DNA of 36,520 nucleotides from an uncultured Bacteroidota bacterium (GCA_937920105.1 CALETH010000031.1:1-36520); one strand, 5' to 3'. Shown: positions 7,725-15,553, counted from the first letter of the stretch. The notes: generated by a model from the sequence alone, not told the origin. Numbers and translations: made by a program.

Positions 7725-7758
7725 AAAAAACCCTATCCCGATTTTTCGGGACAGGGTT
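7725..7758 (-). terminator. Rho-independent terminator of the hsp20 operon
   Basis: On the minus strand the arms AACCCTGTCCCGA and TCGGGATAGGGTT (one mismatch) enclose an A-rich loop and run into TTTTTT. It lies 52 bases after the last hsp20 stop and ahead of the MafI-like gene, separating the heat-shock cluster from the mutY-lptB genes. A smaller hairpin, TTCCGCA/TGCGGAA, sits at 7776-7796 between it and the stop codon. Confidence 0.88.
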
Positions 7759-7809
7759 ATACTGGATTCTGACTATTCCGCAAAAAAACTGCGGAACACA
7801 CAAAACGTG

Positions 7810-8289
7810 TTACTTCACCTTCACTTCAATAACTTTTCGTTTTGCTTCTTCGGTTTTGGGAAGAGTAACCGTGAGAACACCATCAGTAAATTTTGCATCT
7901 ACTGTATCACCTTTTACTGTACCGGGAACAGTGAAGGAGCGTTCAAATGTTCCATAACTGCGTTCTACTCGGTAATAATTTTCTCCCTTTTTTTCTTCTT
8001 CATGTTTTTTTTCACCGGAAATTGTAAGAACGTTGTTGTTCAATGTAACCTTTACATCTTCTTTTTTCAGTCCGGGTAAATCTGTTTTTACAATATAGTT
8101 ATCTCCATCTTCGGCAATATCTACTGCGGGGTACCATGTTTCTGAAGAAATTCCTTCTTCACCATCATTGCGAAGAAAGTTTGAAAACATTCTGTTAATA
8201 TCTTTTTGTAGCGAAGAAAATGTTGGAAGAGAATATTCCGGATTCCAAAAACTAACTTCACTTCTGGGGCTTCTTTTGATGAGCGACAT
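7810..8289 (-). CDS. Hsp20/alpha-crystallin small heat-shock protein (third of three)
   Basis: Small heat-shock proteins form oligomers that hold unfolding proteins for refolding by DnaK. This 159-aa copy has a full-length N-terminal arm with W/F-rich sequence (SFWNPEYSLPTFSSL), then an alpha-crystallin domain: YIVKTDLPGLKKEDVKVTL, VLTISGEKK, and the family hallmark ERSYGTFERSFTVPGTV followed by DGVLTVTLPK. The tail KVIEVKVK has the I-x-V-like anchor used in oligomer assembly. A good ribosome-binding site (AAAGGA) lies 9 bases before ATG at 8289. It is the most canonical of the three copies and probably the main chaperone. Confidence 0.95.
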   Translation of the reverse strand: MSLIKRSPRSEVSFWNPEYSLPTFSSLQKDINRMFSNFLRNDGEEGISSETWYPAVDIAEDGDNYIVKTDLPGLKKEDVKVTLNNNVLTISGEKKHEEEKKGENYYRVERSYGTFERSFTVPGTVKGDTVDAKFTDGVLTVTLPKTEEAKRKVIEVKVK

Positions 8290-8313
8290 AGTGATATTCC
8301 TTTCAAAATAAAT

Positions 8314-8652
8314 TTATTGAATAAATATTTGTTTTGGTTTGTATTGTGGTTTTTTGGCAAGTGTTACAGACACTACGCCAAACTCGTACTGTGCTTCAAT
8401 AGAAGAAGCATCAATATCATTGCCGAGAGAAAATGTGCGAAAATATTCTTTCGCAAAATTTTCTACTAATTCTTTTGATTGAATTGGAAAAGTTGGTTTT
8501 CCCGAAACAACGAGATTTCCATTTTCCAACGTAACACGAATATCTTCTTTTTTCATTCCCGGCATATCAATAGAGAGAATATATTTATCATTCACTTCTT
8601 CTATATCTGCTAACGGTGCAACTTGCACTAATTGTTCATAGGTGGTATTCAT
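8314..8652 (-). CDS. Divergent Hsp20-family protein (second of three)
   Basis: 112 aa. The first half fits the alpha-crystallin domain (ADIEEVNDKYILSIDMPGMKKEDIRVTLENGNLVVSG). The second half has drifted: the usual R-x-Y-G-x-F-x-R segment is replaced by AKEYFRTFSLGNDIDASSI, and GVLxVTLPK is seen as FGVVSVTLAKK. The N-terminal arm is nearly absent. The C-terminal anchor PKQIFIQ is kept. It may mix with its neighbours as a subunit rather than act alone (inference). A ribosome-binding site (AAAGGA) is about 9 bases upstream of ATG at 8652, and gaps to its neighbours are only 24 and 19 bases, so all three form one operon. Confidence 0.9.
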   Translation of the reverse strand: MNTTYEQLVQVAPLADIEEVNDKYILSIDMPGMKKEDIRVTLENGNLVVSGKPTFPIQSKELVENFAKEYFRTFSLGNDIDASSIEAQYEFGVVSVTLAKKPQYKPKQIFIQ

Positions 8653-8671
8653 ACATATTTTCCTTTCTTTT

Positions 8672-9070
8672 TTATTGAATAGTAATTTCTTTGGGTGATA
8701 TATTTTTTGGTTGTTGTTTCGGAACCATTATATGTAATATTCCATCTTTATATTCAGCGAAAATCTTTTCACTATCTACAGCAGAATTAAAAGAAATAGT
8801 TCGTTCAAATTTTCCGTAAGAAATTTCTCTTCGCAGCCATTGGCGTTGTTCTTTTGTATGATATTTTCGTTCTCCTTGTATCAACAACGTATTATCCTGA
8901 AAAGAAATTTTTACATCTTCTTTTTTCACCCCGGGAATTTCTGCAACAATGTGAAAAGCATTTTCTTCTTCATGAACAACCATCGGATTTTTTTGTGTAT
9001 CATGGTAGTTGTAGAAATATTTATTTTTACGAGGCTGTAATACTTCGTTATTGACAAAATGTACAATCAT
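8672..9070 (-). CDS. Hsp20/alpha-crystallin small heat-shock protein (first of three)
   Basis: 132 aa with a short N-terminal arm, then a complete alpha-crystallin domain: FHIVAEIPGVKKEDVKISF, LLIQGERK, the hallmark REISYGKFERTISFNSAVD and DGILHIMVPK. It ends in KEITIQ, an I-x-I assembly motif. It is the promoter-proximal gene: ATG at 9070 has GGAG six bases upstream, and a sigma54-like promoter lies about 45 bases further up. Having three non-identical copies in a row suggests old duplications with division of labour. Confidence 0.94.
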   Translation of the reverse strand: MIVHFVNNEVLQPRKNKYFYNYHDTQKNPMVVHEEENAFHIVAEIPGVKKEDVKISFQDNTLLIQGERKYHTKEQRQWLRREISYGKFERTISFNSAVDSEKIFAEYKDGILHIMVPKQQPKNISPKEITIQ

Positions 9071-9123
9071 AAAATCTCCATAATTGTGATAGATTATTGT
9101 GTTTTGTTATTTGTCTCATAGAA

Positions 9124-9141
9124 AAGCAAAGTGTATGCCAA
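9124..9141 (-). promoter_or_regulatory. Candidate sigma54 (-24/-12) promoter of the hsp20 operon
   Basis: On the minus strand the sequence reads TTGGCATACACTTTGCTT. GG (9139-9138) and GC (9127-9126) are ten bases apart as RpoN requires, and the match to TGGCACGNNNNTTGCW fails at only two positions. Predicted transcription start is near 9114, leaving a leader of about 44 bases before ATG at 9070. No rpoN gene is in the window to confirm that sigma54 is present in this organism. Confidence 0.5.
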
Positions 9142-9197
9142 AAATAAAATTCAGTTTTTGAAAAATAACAAAGGGTAGTATTTCTCAATACGACGAA

Positions 9198-9262
9198 TTG
9201 TCAATAATAGCAGGACAAAAGATAAGAGAGTATGAAGAAAAGGCATTTTTGGTAGGACAAAA
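9198..9262. promoter_or_regulatory. Candidate activator-binding sites upstream of the hsp20 promoter
   Basis: A dyad TTGTC-N11-GACAA (9198-9218) overlaps one copy of AGGACAAAA (9212-9220). A second direct copy of AGGACAAAA lies at 9254-9262, 42 bases away, about four helical turns. They are 85-150 bases upstream of the predicted start, where enhancer-binding proteins usually bind for sigma54 promoters. This is pattern recognition only. Confidence 0.3.
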
Positions 9263-9511
9263 TTTCTGGATATAGAGAAATTCAATTTTCTTCTATGGTT
9301 TTAGTAGGAATTACTGCGGTGGGGTTGTAAAAAACATTTGGATTAATTTTTTCATGTTTGATAGTGGTTTCATAGTTTTATTGTTTAATCCTCTTAAAGT
9401 ATGAATATTTTTTTGCAGAAAATATGAAAATTAAATTCCGCATTTTCGCGGAGAATATCAATGATAATCTCTGTCGAAGCTATTTATCCTGTTGGTTGTA
9501 AACGTTTGTTA

Positions 9512-10351
9512 TCAGATAATCCATGATTTTCGTCTTTGTTTATAGATTATTTTTTCCGCTTTGTCTTTAGTGAGCACTAAACAATATTCCTCGCTATCAC
9601 TTCCTCCCTCAATATTTTTCACTTCACTATAATTACTTGGAAAAATGCATAGTTCTTTATTTAAATATTTTTGGAATGACTTCATAAAACTAACAAATAA
9701 TTCAGATTTTTCATTTTTGTCTAACCACTCATTTTTTCCATTTGGAACTATTGTATAATGGTTTTCAAACAAACTTAATAGTTCAAAACTCTTTTTCGCC
9801 CTGTTAAAATCACCTGGTCCATCAAATCCATGATGAATATTAATGTTCGGATACTTTATTGCAATTATTTGTTTTAAAAGATGTAGTTCTTTATCAGTCA
9901 GTTTTGTCTTTGTACTAAAATCTCCAAACGGAAAATTGTAAAACCTATCAATCGTCAAACTATCGTCATCTGTATCTATAATAATAATGGTAGATGATTG
10001 TCCCGTGGGTTCTACCAACACTTTGCTCCAAGGATTAACCTCATCGTCTGTTGAAATTATTTGTATATTTTCTTTTTTGGATAATACCTTTAACAGTTCT
10101 ATTCTTTGTCTTAGAGATAAATTTTCTCCATAGTTGGAAAATATGAAATAGTAAAATTTAAATCCTTTAGAAGATGTCTTTTTTGATATATATGTTTGAG
10201 TCTGGTCAAGTTCATTGGTTAGTATAAATTTATCAAAATCCTCTATCCATAGAAATTTATCAGCACCCAAACAATTCGATAGAACTTGCTCAAGTGATTT
10301 TTTATCTAACTCCCGTTCCGTGTGAAAATATATTTCTTCCATGTATGACAT
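9512..10351 (-). CDS. Hypothetical protein
   Basis: 279 aa, soluble, rich in Lys, Asp and aromatic residues, with no signal peptide or membrane segment. Visible patches are STIIIIDTDDDSLTIDRFYN in the centre and IHHGFDGPGDFNRAKKSFELL. I do not recognise the family. Two possible starts lie three codons apart (10351, 10342), and neither has a clear ribosome-binding site. It is the last gene of the accessory block and follows the gene ending at 10431 by 79 bases. The codon use is AT-rich, and the gene looks like an orphan of recent or variable occurrence (inference). Confidence 0.65.
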   Translation of the reverse strand: MSYMEEIYFHTERELDKKSLEQVLSNCLGADKFLWIEDFDKFILTNELDQTQTYISKKTSSKGFKFYYFIFSNYGENLSLRQRIELLKVLSKKENIQIISTDDEVNPWSKVLVEPTGQSSTIIIIDTDDDSLTIDRFYNFPFGDFSTKTKLTDKELHLLKQIIAIKYPNINIHHGFDGPGDFNRAKKSFELLSLFENHYTIVPNGKNEWLDKNEKSELFVSFMKSFQKYLNKELCIFPSNYSEVKNIEGGSDSEEYCLVLTKDKAEKIIYKQRRKSWII

Positions 10352-10430
10352 GTAACTTATAAATGTAAGAAGACTTTTTTTATAGACATTTTTGTTGTTT
10401 TTTAAAACAGGGGAATAACAGTTATAATTA

Positions 10431-11276
10431 TCATATTCGTTCTATGTTATAATTAAACGTAACTGCTTTATAATTCCAAATTGTTAATAGTTGTGTTGCG
10501 AAAAGGTGTTCATTTTTTGTACCGATAGTTAATCTATCACGAAAAGAACCAACAAATTTAGTCCAATAATTTCCGTTAGAATCCTTTAATAAAAAATAAA
10601 AACCGGCATCACCAATTTTTTTTCCAGAGGAATCCAAAATCATTTCACCATTTGCTCCAACACTGGGAGACATTATCACTGTTGCATTTCCTTGTGGCAA
10701 AGGGAACACCGCTTTGATACATGTTTTTCCTGAAGGTAATGTGCATGTACCATACAAGCCGGAATAAATAACTTGACCATGAGAAGTTCTGAGCCATATC
10801 GTATATTGTACTGTATTAGATGCAGGGTCTACGAGAGTAATGATTTCATTGTTTAAGGATGTTGTTCCATCGTTGGTTGGAATGTTTAATTGATTTATTC
10901 TGTTGCTAAATAAATTGTTGACTAAAATTCCGAAAAATTTAAAAAATGGATTCCAATGTACTGAGAGTGCTAAATGATATTGAGCCGTATGTTCATAAAA
11001 CTCAATTACTTTTGGGGATAAAAAAGATAATTCATGCTCTGTTAAATTCAGCATTTTTATTGAAGGGATTAAGCCATGAGATTTTTTCTCTCTTTCAATA
11101 AGTAAATTTTCTTTTTGGGCTAATTGGTTTATAAATTCCTCACCGATTCCATATATATTTCCAAATGGACCCATTAACCATGAAAATTTTTCTGGGTCAA
11201 TTTTTGTGCCGCCGCATATTACCCATTGTTGAGTACACCAATCTTGAAATTTTTGTTTAGGATACGCTAAATCCAT
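10431..11276 (-). CDS. Conserved hypothetical protein paired with the CrtA-like gene
   Basis: 281 aa from ATG at 11276. An upstream TTG (11357) would overlap the neighbour by 101 bases and is unlikely, while the chosen start overlaps by 20. Notable segments are KFSWLMGPFGNIYGIGEEFI, the helical VIEFYEHTAQYHLALSVHW, and a strongly patterned C-terminal half: QYTIWLRT, YSGLYGTCTLPSG, CIKAVFPLPQGNATVIMSP and GKKIGDAGFYFLLKD. The well-formed motifs suggest a conserved enzyme or binding family, but I cannot name it. Overlap with the CrtA-like gene suggests joint function. No signal peptide is seen. Confidence 0.7.
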   Translation of the reverse strand: MDLAYPKQKFQDWCTQQWVICGGTKIDPEKFSWLMGPFGNIYGIGEEFINQLAQKENLLIEREKKSHGLIPSIKMLNLTEHELSFLSPKVIEFYEHTAQYHLALSVHWNPFFKFFGILVNNLFSNRINQLNIPTNDGTTSLNNEIITLVDPASNTVQYTIWLRTSHGQVIYSGLYGTCTLPSGKTCIKAVFPLPQGNATVIMSPSVGANGEMILDSSGKKIGDAGFYFLLKDSNGNYWTKFVGSFRDRLTIGTKNEHLFATQLLTIWNYKAVTFNYNIERI

Positions 11277-11973
11277 TAAGGTGAGAGATAATATTTTTTT
11301 GTCCGTTCCATTCACCAAATTCTGAAATTGGTTTGAATCGTAAAGTGGTAAACTCAAAATGAAAATCTTTTCTTTCTCTTTCCCTCATTGCGTTGAGATG
11401 TCTTTGAGGATGTGGAACAGGACTCTGTCCATACACCATATCCGTCATTTCTTTTTGAGATTTCCAAATTGAAAACGTTGAAACCGTACGCGGAAATCTA
11501 ATGGAAGCCAACGATAATAGTGTTCCCGGATGGTCGCGAACTAATTTTTCTACAGGTCTGCCCCAATGAATGAATCGTGGAACTTCAAACAATTTCATGC
11601 GGGCAAGCGTTACGGCAACAACGGGAGCGGTAGAATTTTGTTCAAGGTTTTCATGAGGAATTTTAAATTCGCTTATTGTTCCCCATTGCCTTAAAAATGT
11701 TAATCGTGTATGCCAGCCATTTGCTACGATTTTGCCAATGCTGTTGTTGCTTAAAAAGGTGTCTATAGATTTTTCATTTTCCCATTGAGCAAATACTGCA
11801 ACTTGATTCAATAAAATTCGGGAAGGAGAAAAAATTGCAGAACCTAAGGTCATAACAGACATACATTCTGCATGGATTAAACCCGGTACGTTGTTGGGTT
11901 TGGGTGGTGAGAAGAGTATTTTGAGTGCAGAACAATACGATGTTTCTACTACATGGTAGGTGAATACAGACAT
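11257..11973 (-). CDS. CrtA-like (spheroidene monooxygenase-like) protein
   Basis: 238 aa. The centre and C-terminus recall CrtA-type monooxygenases: VTLARMKLFEVPRFIHWGRPV, DHPGTLLSLASIRFPRTVSTFSIW, then YGQSPVPHPQRHLNAMRERERKDFHFEFTTLRF. CrtA oxidises carotenoids (spheroidene to spheroidenone) and is probably heme-dependent, but distant homologues occur in species without that pathway. No carotenoid gene is nearby, so the substrate is open. ATG at 11973 is the only sensible start. The downstream gene begins 20 bases before this stop, indicating coupling. A different ferredoxin-like-fold monooxygenase family is the main alternative. Confidence 0.55.
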   Translation of the reverse strand: MSVFTYHVVETSYCSALKILFSPPKPNNVPGLIHAECMSVMTLGSAIFSPSRILLNQVAVFAQWENEKSIDTFLSNNSIGKIVANGWHTRLTFLRQWGTISEFKIPHENLEQNSTAPVVAVTLARMKLFEVPRFIHWGRPVEKLVRDHPGTLLSLASIRFPRTVSTFSIWKSQKEMTDMVYGQSPVPHPQRHLNAMRERERKDFHFEFTTLRFKPISEFGEWNGQKNIISHLNGFSVS

Positions 11974-12067
11974 AGTGGTTTTTCAATTACTGCTGTGTAT
12001 GAGATTAATTTTTTCATGTTTTATTGAATTTTTTTTTGAGGAAATTAATTTGGCTAACATTCATTAC

Positions 12068-12994
12068 TTATAATAATTCATTTATACTGTTTAGTTCTAA
12101 TTTTCCTGTTCTCCATTGTTCAAGGGCCTCATCAATTTTTGCTATTGAAATTAATCCTTCAATATTTAATTCGGTTTTACTTCCCAATTTCTCTGAGAGT
12201 TTTGAAATTATCTCTTTAAGTTGTTCAATAATAAAATTTCGCAACTCTATTTTTGATTTTTGAAATTGCAAATGCCTGTAGAAATAGTAATAACCCGAAA
12301 ATAATTTACCGTTACTTTCTCTATGATGCCAATTATAAACTTTACTTTTTCTCCAAAGTTCAAGGTCATATAATCTCTGATGCTTAGTTATGTCATAACC
12401 TTTTTGTTCTGTTAAAGGATTTCCAAAGTAACTCATAATAGGGTTTTGTTGTCCTAGTTCTTTAAGCTCCTGCAGAAATTTTAAATATTTTTCTTTACCT
12501 CCTAACGATTTTGGAAATTCAATTACAAAACATTTTTCTATAGGTATAACGATTGGCTTAAAAATTTTAAGATATTCTGCTGTATTATCATGAATTATTT
12601 GAATAATATTATTATTATCAATTTTAACTTCTTTTCCACAGATACTTTCAAGCCTATAACTTACTTTTTTATTAATATCTTTTTGTATCACGAGTTCCAG
12701 AATTAAATATCCATAATGTACTAAATGTTGTGCAATGAATTGAATTGTTCTCAAGATAATATCATTCAAGTCTTTCTTATAATGATTCTGATAAGATGGG
12801 AGTAATTTGCTCAACTGCTCTTGAAAATTTTTATTGGCTGGTGTTAAAGTACATTGTACGTTTTTGTATTTAAGACTATAGATGGGTACTATATTTTCAC
12901 TAAAGTCGTCCATAAACATGTATAAATAATGCTCTTGTTCATCGTGTATGTTTGTATCACTAATAGAGAGTCTATCTGTTTCAGAAATCATCAT
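12068..12994 (-). CDS. Hypothetical protein coupled to the 844-aa membrane protein
   Basis: 308 aa from ATG at 12994 (a second ATG follows directly at 12991). It overlaps the 3' end of the membrane-protein gene by 14 bases, a strong sign of translational coupling. Soluble, mixed alpha/beta. Visible patches are HYGYLILELVIQKD, the Cys-containing PIEKCFVIEFPKSLGGKEKYL, and a C-terminal helical half (ELRNFIIEQLKEIISKLSEKLG) with possible coiled coil. No catalytic motif is recognised. It may be the cytosolic partner of the membrane protein. Family unknown. Confidence 0.7.
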   Translation of the reverse strand: MMISETDRLSISDTNIHDEQEHYLYMFMDDFSENIVPIYSLKYKNVQCTLTPANKNFQEQLSKLLPSYQNHYKKDLNDIILRTIQFIAQHLVHYGYLILELVIQKDINKKVSYRLESICGKEVKIDNNNIIQIIHDNTAEYLKIFKPIVIPIEKCFVIEFPKSLGGKEKYLKFLQELKELGQQNPIMSYFGNPLTEQKGYDITKHQRLYDLELWRKSKVYNWHHRESNGKLFSGYYYFYRHLQFQKSKIELRNFIIEQLKEIISKLSEKLGSKTELNIEGLISIAKIDEALEQWRTGKLELNSINELL

Positions 12995-15515
12995 AGCTTT
13001 TTGTGTTTGGATTATCAATATTCCAACACCAACTTTCGAAGAATTCTCTTTGCATTAATGTAGTTGCACTCTTAGCTTCTAGAAAAGTGAAAAGATAAAT
13101 CTCTATAAAAAGTTCAGCAACATTATGTAAAATAGAATGATAGGAATTTTTGATAAATGGTTTTATAGTTAAATCATTCATGTCTTTTGCTTGTAATCCT
13201 AAACTGTGAACTACATATCCAAGAGTTTTTTCTCTTTGACTTCTTTCATGGAAATTTATGCCAGTTCCATGCAAGTTGGTTTCATAATATTCGTGGTATA
13301 TGACCAATAGTTCAATATTTTCTTTTGTCGGAGCAAAATTCTTATCCCATGCCGTTTTAACGCAAGTCCAAAATTCTTCTTTCTTATAAATTACAGAGTA
13401 AATATAGCTATAGCCGCTGATTTCCATTAAGTCGATGAGTGTTTGATATGAAATATTTTGCGGTTTGTCATAATGTTTAAATGCCTTATTAAGATTACTA
13501 AAAGCATTTATAGAGGCTTTTAAGAAATCTGGAAAACATTTTTGAAATTCAGTCGAATCATTTTTTGCAAAACATTCATTCAAATGAATTAATGCAAGCG
13601 AATAGGCATGAGCAAAAACATCGGGAAACTGATTATTCCATTTTACAGTAGAAAGTTTTTGAATGTTTTTAAAAATGATTGCAAAACATTTTTTTTCATA
13701 TCCTTTCAACAAATTTTCAATTTCATCAAAATTCGGTTTTACCCACTTAAATTCACCTTTGCAAACTTCAATTTTGTCAAGGTCAACTAACGTGGGCTTC
13801 AGTTCACTAATTCTGTAATTGAGTTTGTGCAGAATTTCTAAACCAATTTGTGCTGTAAAGGTTGAGAGTAGCGAATTATTTTCATTGTCAAAATGATTGG
13901 CTAATGTGAGAAGATGTGAATCAAATAAAACTATTGATGACTGAATCTTTTCTGAAATTACTCTCAAATATTCTGCAATCAGAGATTGCCGAAAATACCA
14001 ATCGGGAGTTATTTGTTTTCCTTCAATCGCTTTTTCATTTTCAATAAAATGCTGGTACTTATTTAATGATTCGTAAAGGTCTGGTATAAAATCGGTGGAG
14101 TAAACCGTGCCCTTCTTTTCCCAATCAATTTTGTTATATTCACTAATTGTTTTATCAAAATTGAATTTTGTTGTCACTTCAAAAAGCCCAACTTGAAACC
14201 TTAGAAGTGCATAGCAGTATGTCTGAACACAACCTAATTCATCTTTCCAATCTTCATAATTTGAAACATCAACATTCTTTTCTTTTTTCTTGCTGATAAG
14301 AATTATGTTTAAGAAAAGATTATTCAACAATATCTCTCCAGTTCTCAAATCAGTTATTGCACTTAATGAATCAAATAGAGAGTGAGTCATTAAAATTGAT
14401 TCGCCTAAGACATTTATGTGCCCACTTTCCACAACCGCTTTCAAAGCTTTTGAAAGACTACTTATTATTCGTTCTTCAAGCCAAAATTGATTCTGTTTTA
14501 CTTTTGGTTGAATAAAAGTGTTGGTGCGTTGTGATATTCCTCTTAATGACATATCACTCTCAAAAAAGGACTGATGTTGGTAAGAATTAGGAAACCAAAG
14601 ACTGTCAATAGGAATTTTTGGTTTTTGTTGTAGATAATATTGAAGAATGTAAAGAGAAGTCTGAAAGATTGATTTGAAAGATGATTCCTTTAAATCATCG
14701 TCTTTAAGACACAAGCTTGTTAGCAAGGACAAATTTTCAGTTTGCTCAAATGCAAGTTTATAGTTGTGATTTTGAAAATTTCTTTCGTTCCAATATTCTC
14801 CATCTGTTGTTACATTCTTGATTGTATCAGTTAACTTTTTCCGAACTATTCCTGATAATGTGCTTGGCTCAAAGAAATTGTAAACTCCTAAACCGATTTT
14901 AAGGATTCCAAAAAGAGTTGTGAAAGCGTAAAAAGCTAAAAATGAGAGAACCAAATTACCAGGTAGTAAATGAAAACTCAGAAATAGTAAAACAGCAATT
15001 GAACTTGCCGTTAAGTATGTCAATCGTCTTAAATATGCTTGTGTTTCTTTTTCGTAAAGTAAAAGATTTCTAATACTGGTGTGAACCTTTGCATATGCCG
15101 TGCTTGCTATGGTTGCAAGAATAGGATAAAATAAAGCCAAAATAACTCCTGTTACACTTGCTATAACAGAAATCAGTTCAACTACAGCATCTAGGTCATC
15201 AGGATAAGTTGGTTTGGGAAGTAATTCTTGTAATCTAATTAGCCAATCAGGAAATAAATTGATATGTGATTGCCAATAATCAGTTGCAAAATGTTCAATG
15301 GTAAAAAGCAAGGCAACAGAGCCAACGGCTTTGAAAATACTCCCAAAAGTATCTTTAATTAAGATTACTGTTGAGTTTACCTTATACTTTTCTTCGGATA
15401 AAAAATTCTTTGCCCTAAAGGTTTGTCGCTTAAATCTAAACAGGATTTGTTCGATTTTATTTTTTAGAGACCAATAATTCTTTTTAGAATATATTTTGAA
15501 TGGAAATCTCAACAA
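12981..15515 (-). CDS. Large four-helix membrane protein, function unknown
   Basis: 844 aa. Predicted membrane segments lie at about 56-76, 110-138, 165-184 and 186-212, all in the first quarter. The remaining 630 or so residues are soluble, largely helical and without a motif I recognise. The N-terminus is basic (KIYSKKNYW, RFKRQTFRAK), which suggests cytosolic N- and C-termini. There is no in-frame ATG for the first 300 residues, so the start must be TTG (15515 or 15512) or the gene was cut at its 5' end. It begins 38 bases after coaD on the same strand and overlaps the 308-aa gene. Topology with a large effector-like C-terminus fits a sensor or membrane-linked defence protein, but that is speculation. 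Confidence 0.72.
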   Translation of the reverse strand: MLRFPFKIYSKKNYWSLKNKIEQILFRFKRQTFRAKNFLSEEKYKVNSTVILIKDTFGSIFKAVGSVALLFTIEHFATDYWQSHINLFPDWLIRLQELLPKPTYPDDLDAVVELISVIASVTGVILALFYPILATIASTAYAKVHTSIRNLLLYEKETQAYLRRLTYLTASSIAVLLFLSFHLLPGNLVLSFLAFYAFTTLFGILKIGLGVYNFFEPSTLSGIVRKKLTDTIKNVTTDGEYWNERNFQNHNYKLAFEQTENLSLLTSLCLKDDDLKESSFKSIFQTSLYILQYYLQQKPKIPIDSLWFPNSYQHQSFFESDMSLRGISQRTNTFIQPKVKQNQFWLEERIISSLSKALKAVVESGHINVLGESILMTHSLFDSLSAITDLRTGEILLNNLFLNIILISKKKEKNVDVSNYEDWKDELGCVQTYCYALLRFQVGLFEVTTKFNFDKTISEYNKIDWEKKGTVYSTDFIPDLYESLNKYQHFIENEKAIEGKQITPDWYFRQSLIAEYLRVISEKIQSSIVLFDSHLLTLANHFDNENNSLLSTFTAQIGLEILHKLNYRISELKPTLVDLDKIEVCKGEFKWVKPNFDEIENLLKGYEKKCFAIIFKNIQKLSTVKWNNQFPDVFAHAYSLALIHLNECFAKNDSTEFQKCFPDFLKASINAFSNLNKAFKHYDKPQNISYQTLIDLMEISGYSYIYSVIYKKEEFWTCVKTAWDKNFAPTKENIELLVIYHEYYETNLHGTGINFHERSQREKTLGYVVHSLGLQAKDMNDLTIKPFIKNSYHSILHNVAELFIEIYLFTFLEAKSATTLMQREFFESWCWNIDNPNTKSYDDF

Positions 15516-15553
15516 TATTATTTTTTGATAAGTGGAATGTTTTATAAAGTCTA

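Larger units (their letters stand above)
9071..9511. other. Long noncoding gap (441 bases) upstream of hsp20 cluster
   Basis: No credible gene is seen on either strand. It holds the sigma54-like promoter, the candidate upstream sites, and a weak palindrome ATTCCGC/GCGGAGAAT near 9436-9457. It also holds a stretch (9309-9358) that resembles the region in front of the CrtA-like gene. The last part may contain remains of an inactivated gene start. Confidence 0.6.

Noticed and set aside
7679..7726. N-terminal extension of the MafI-like protein with hydrophobic residues (looks like a signal peptide)
   Set aside because: It comes from the T-rich tail of the hsp20 terminator region. The internal ATG at 7678 is a better start.
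9318..9380. Possible 20-aa peptide on the minus strand in the gap upstream of hsp20 (MKPLSNMKKLIQMFFTTPPQ)
   Set aside because: Too short, with no good ribosome-binding site. The similar block upstream of the CrtA-like gene gives a different peptide, so coding is not conserved.
11277..11357. 27-residue extension of the protein paired with the CrtA-like gene
   Set aside because: It starts at a TTG and overlaps the CrtA-like gene by 101 bases; the ATG at 11276 is simpler.
12068..12994. Idea that the 308-aa protein is a phage portal-like fragment (GYLILELV pattern)
   Set aside because: Only a short hydrophobic pattern matches, and there is no terminase or capsid gene nearby.
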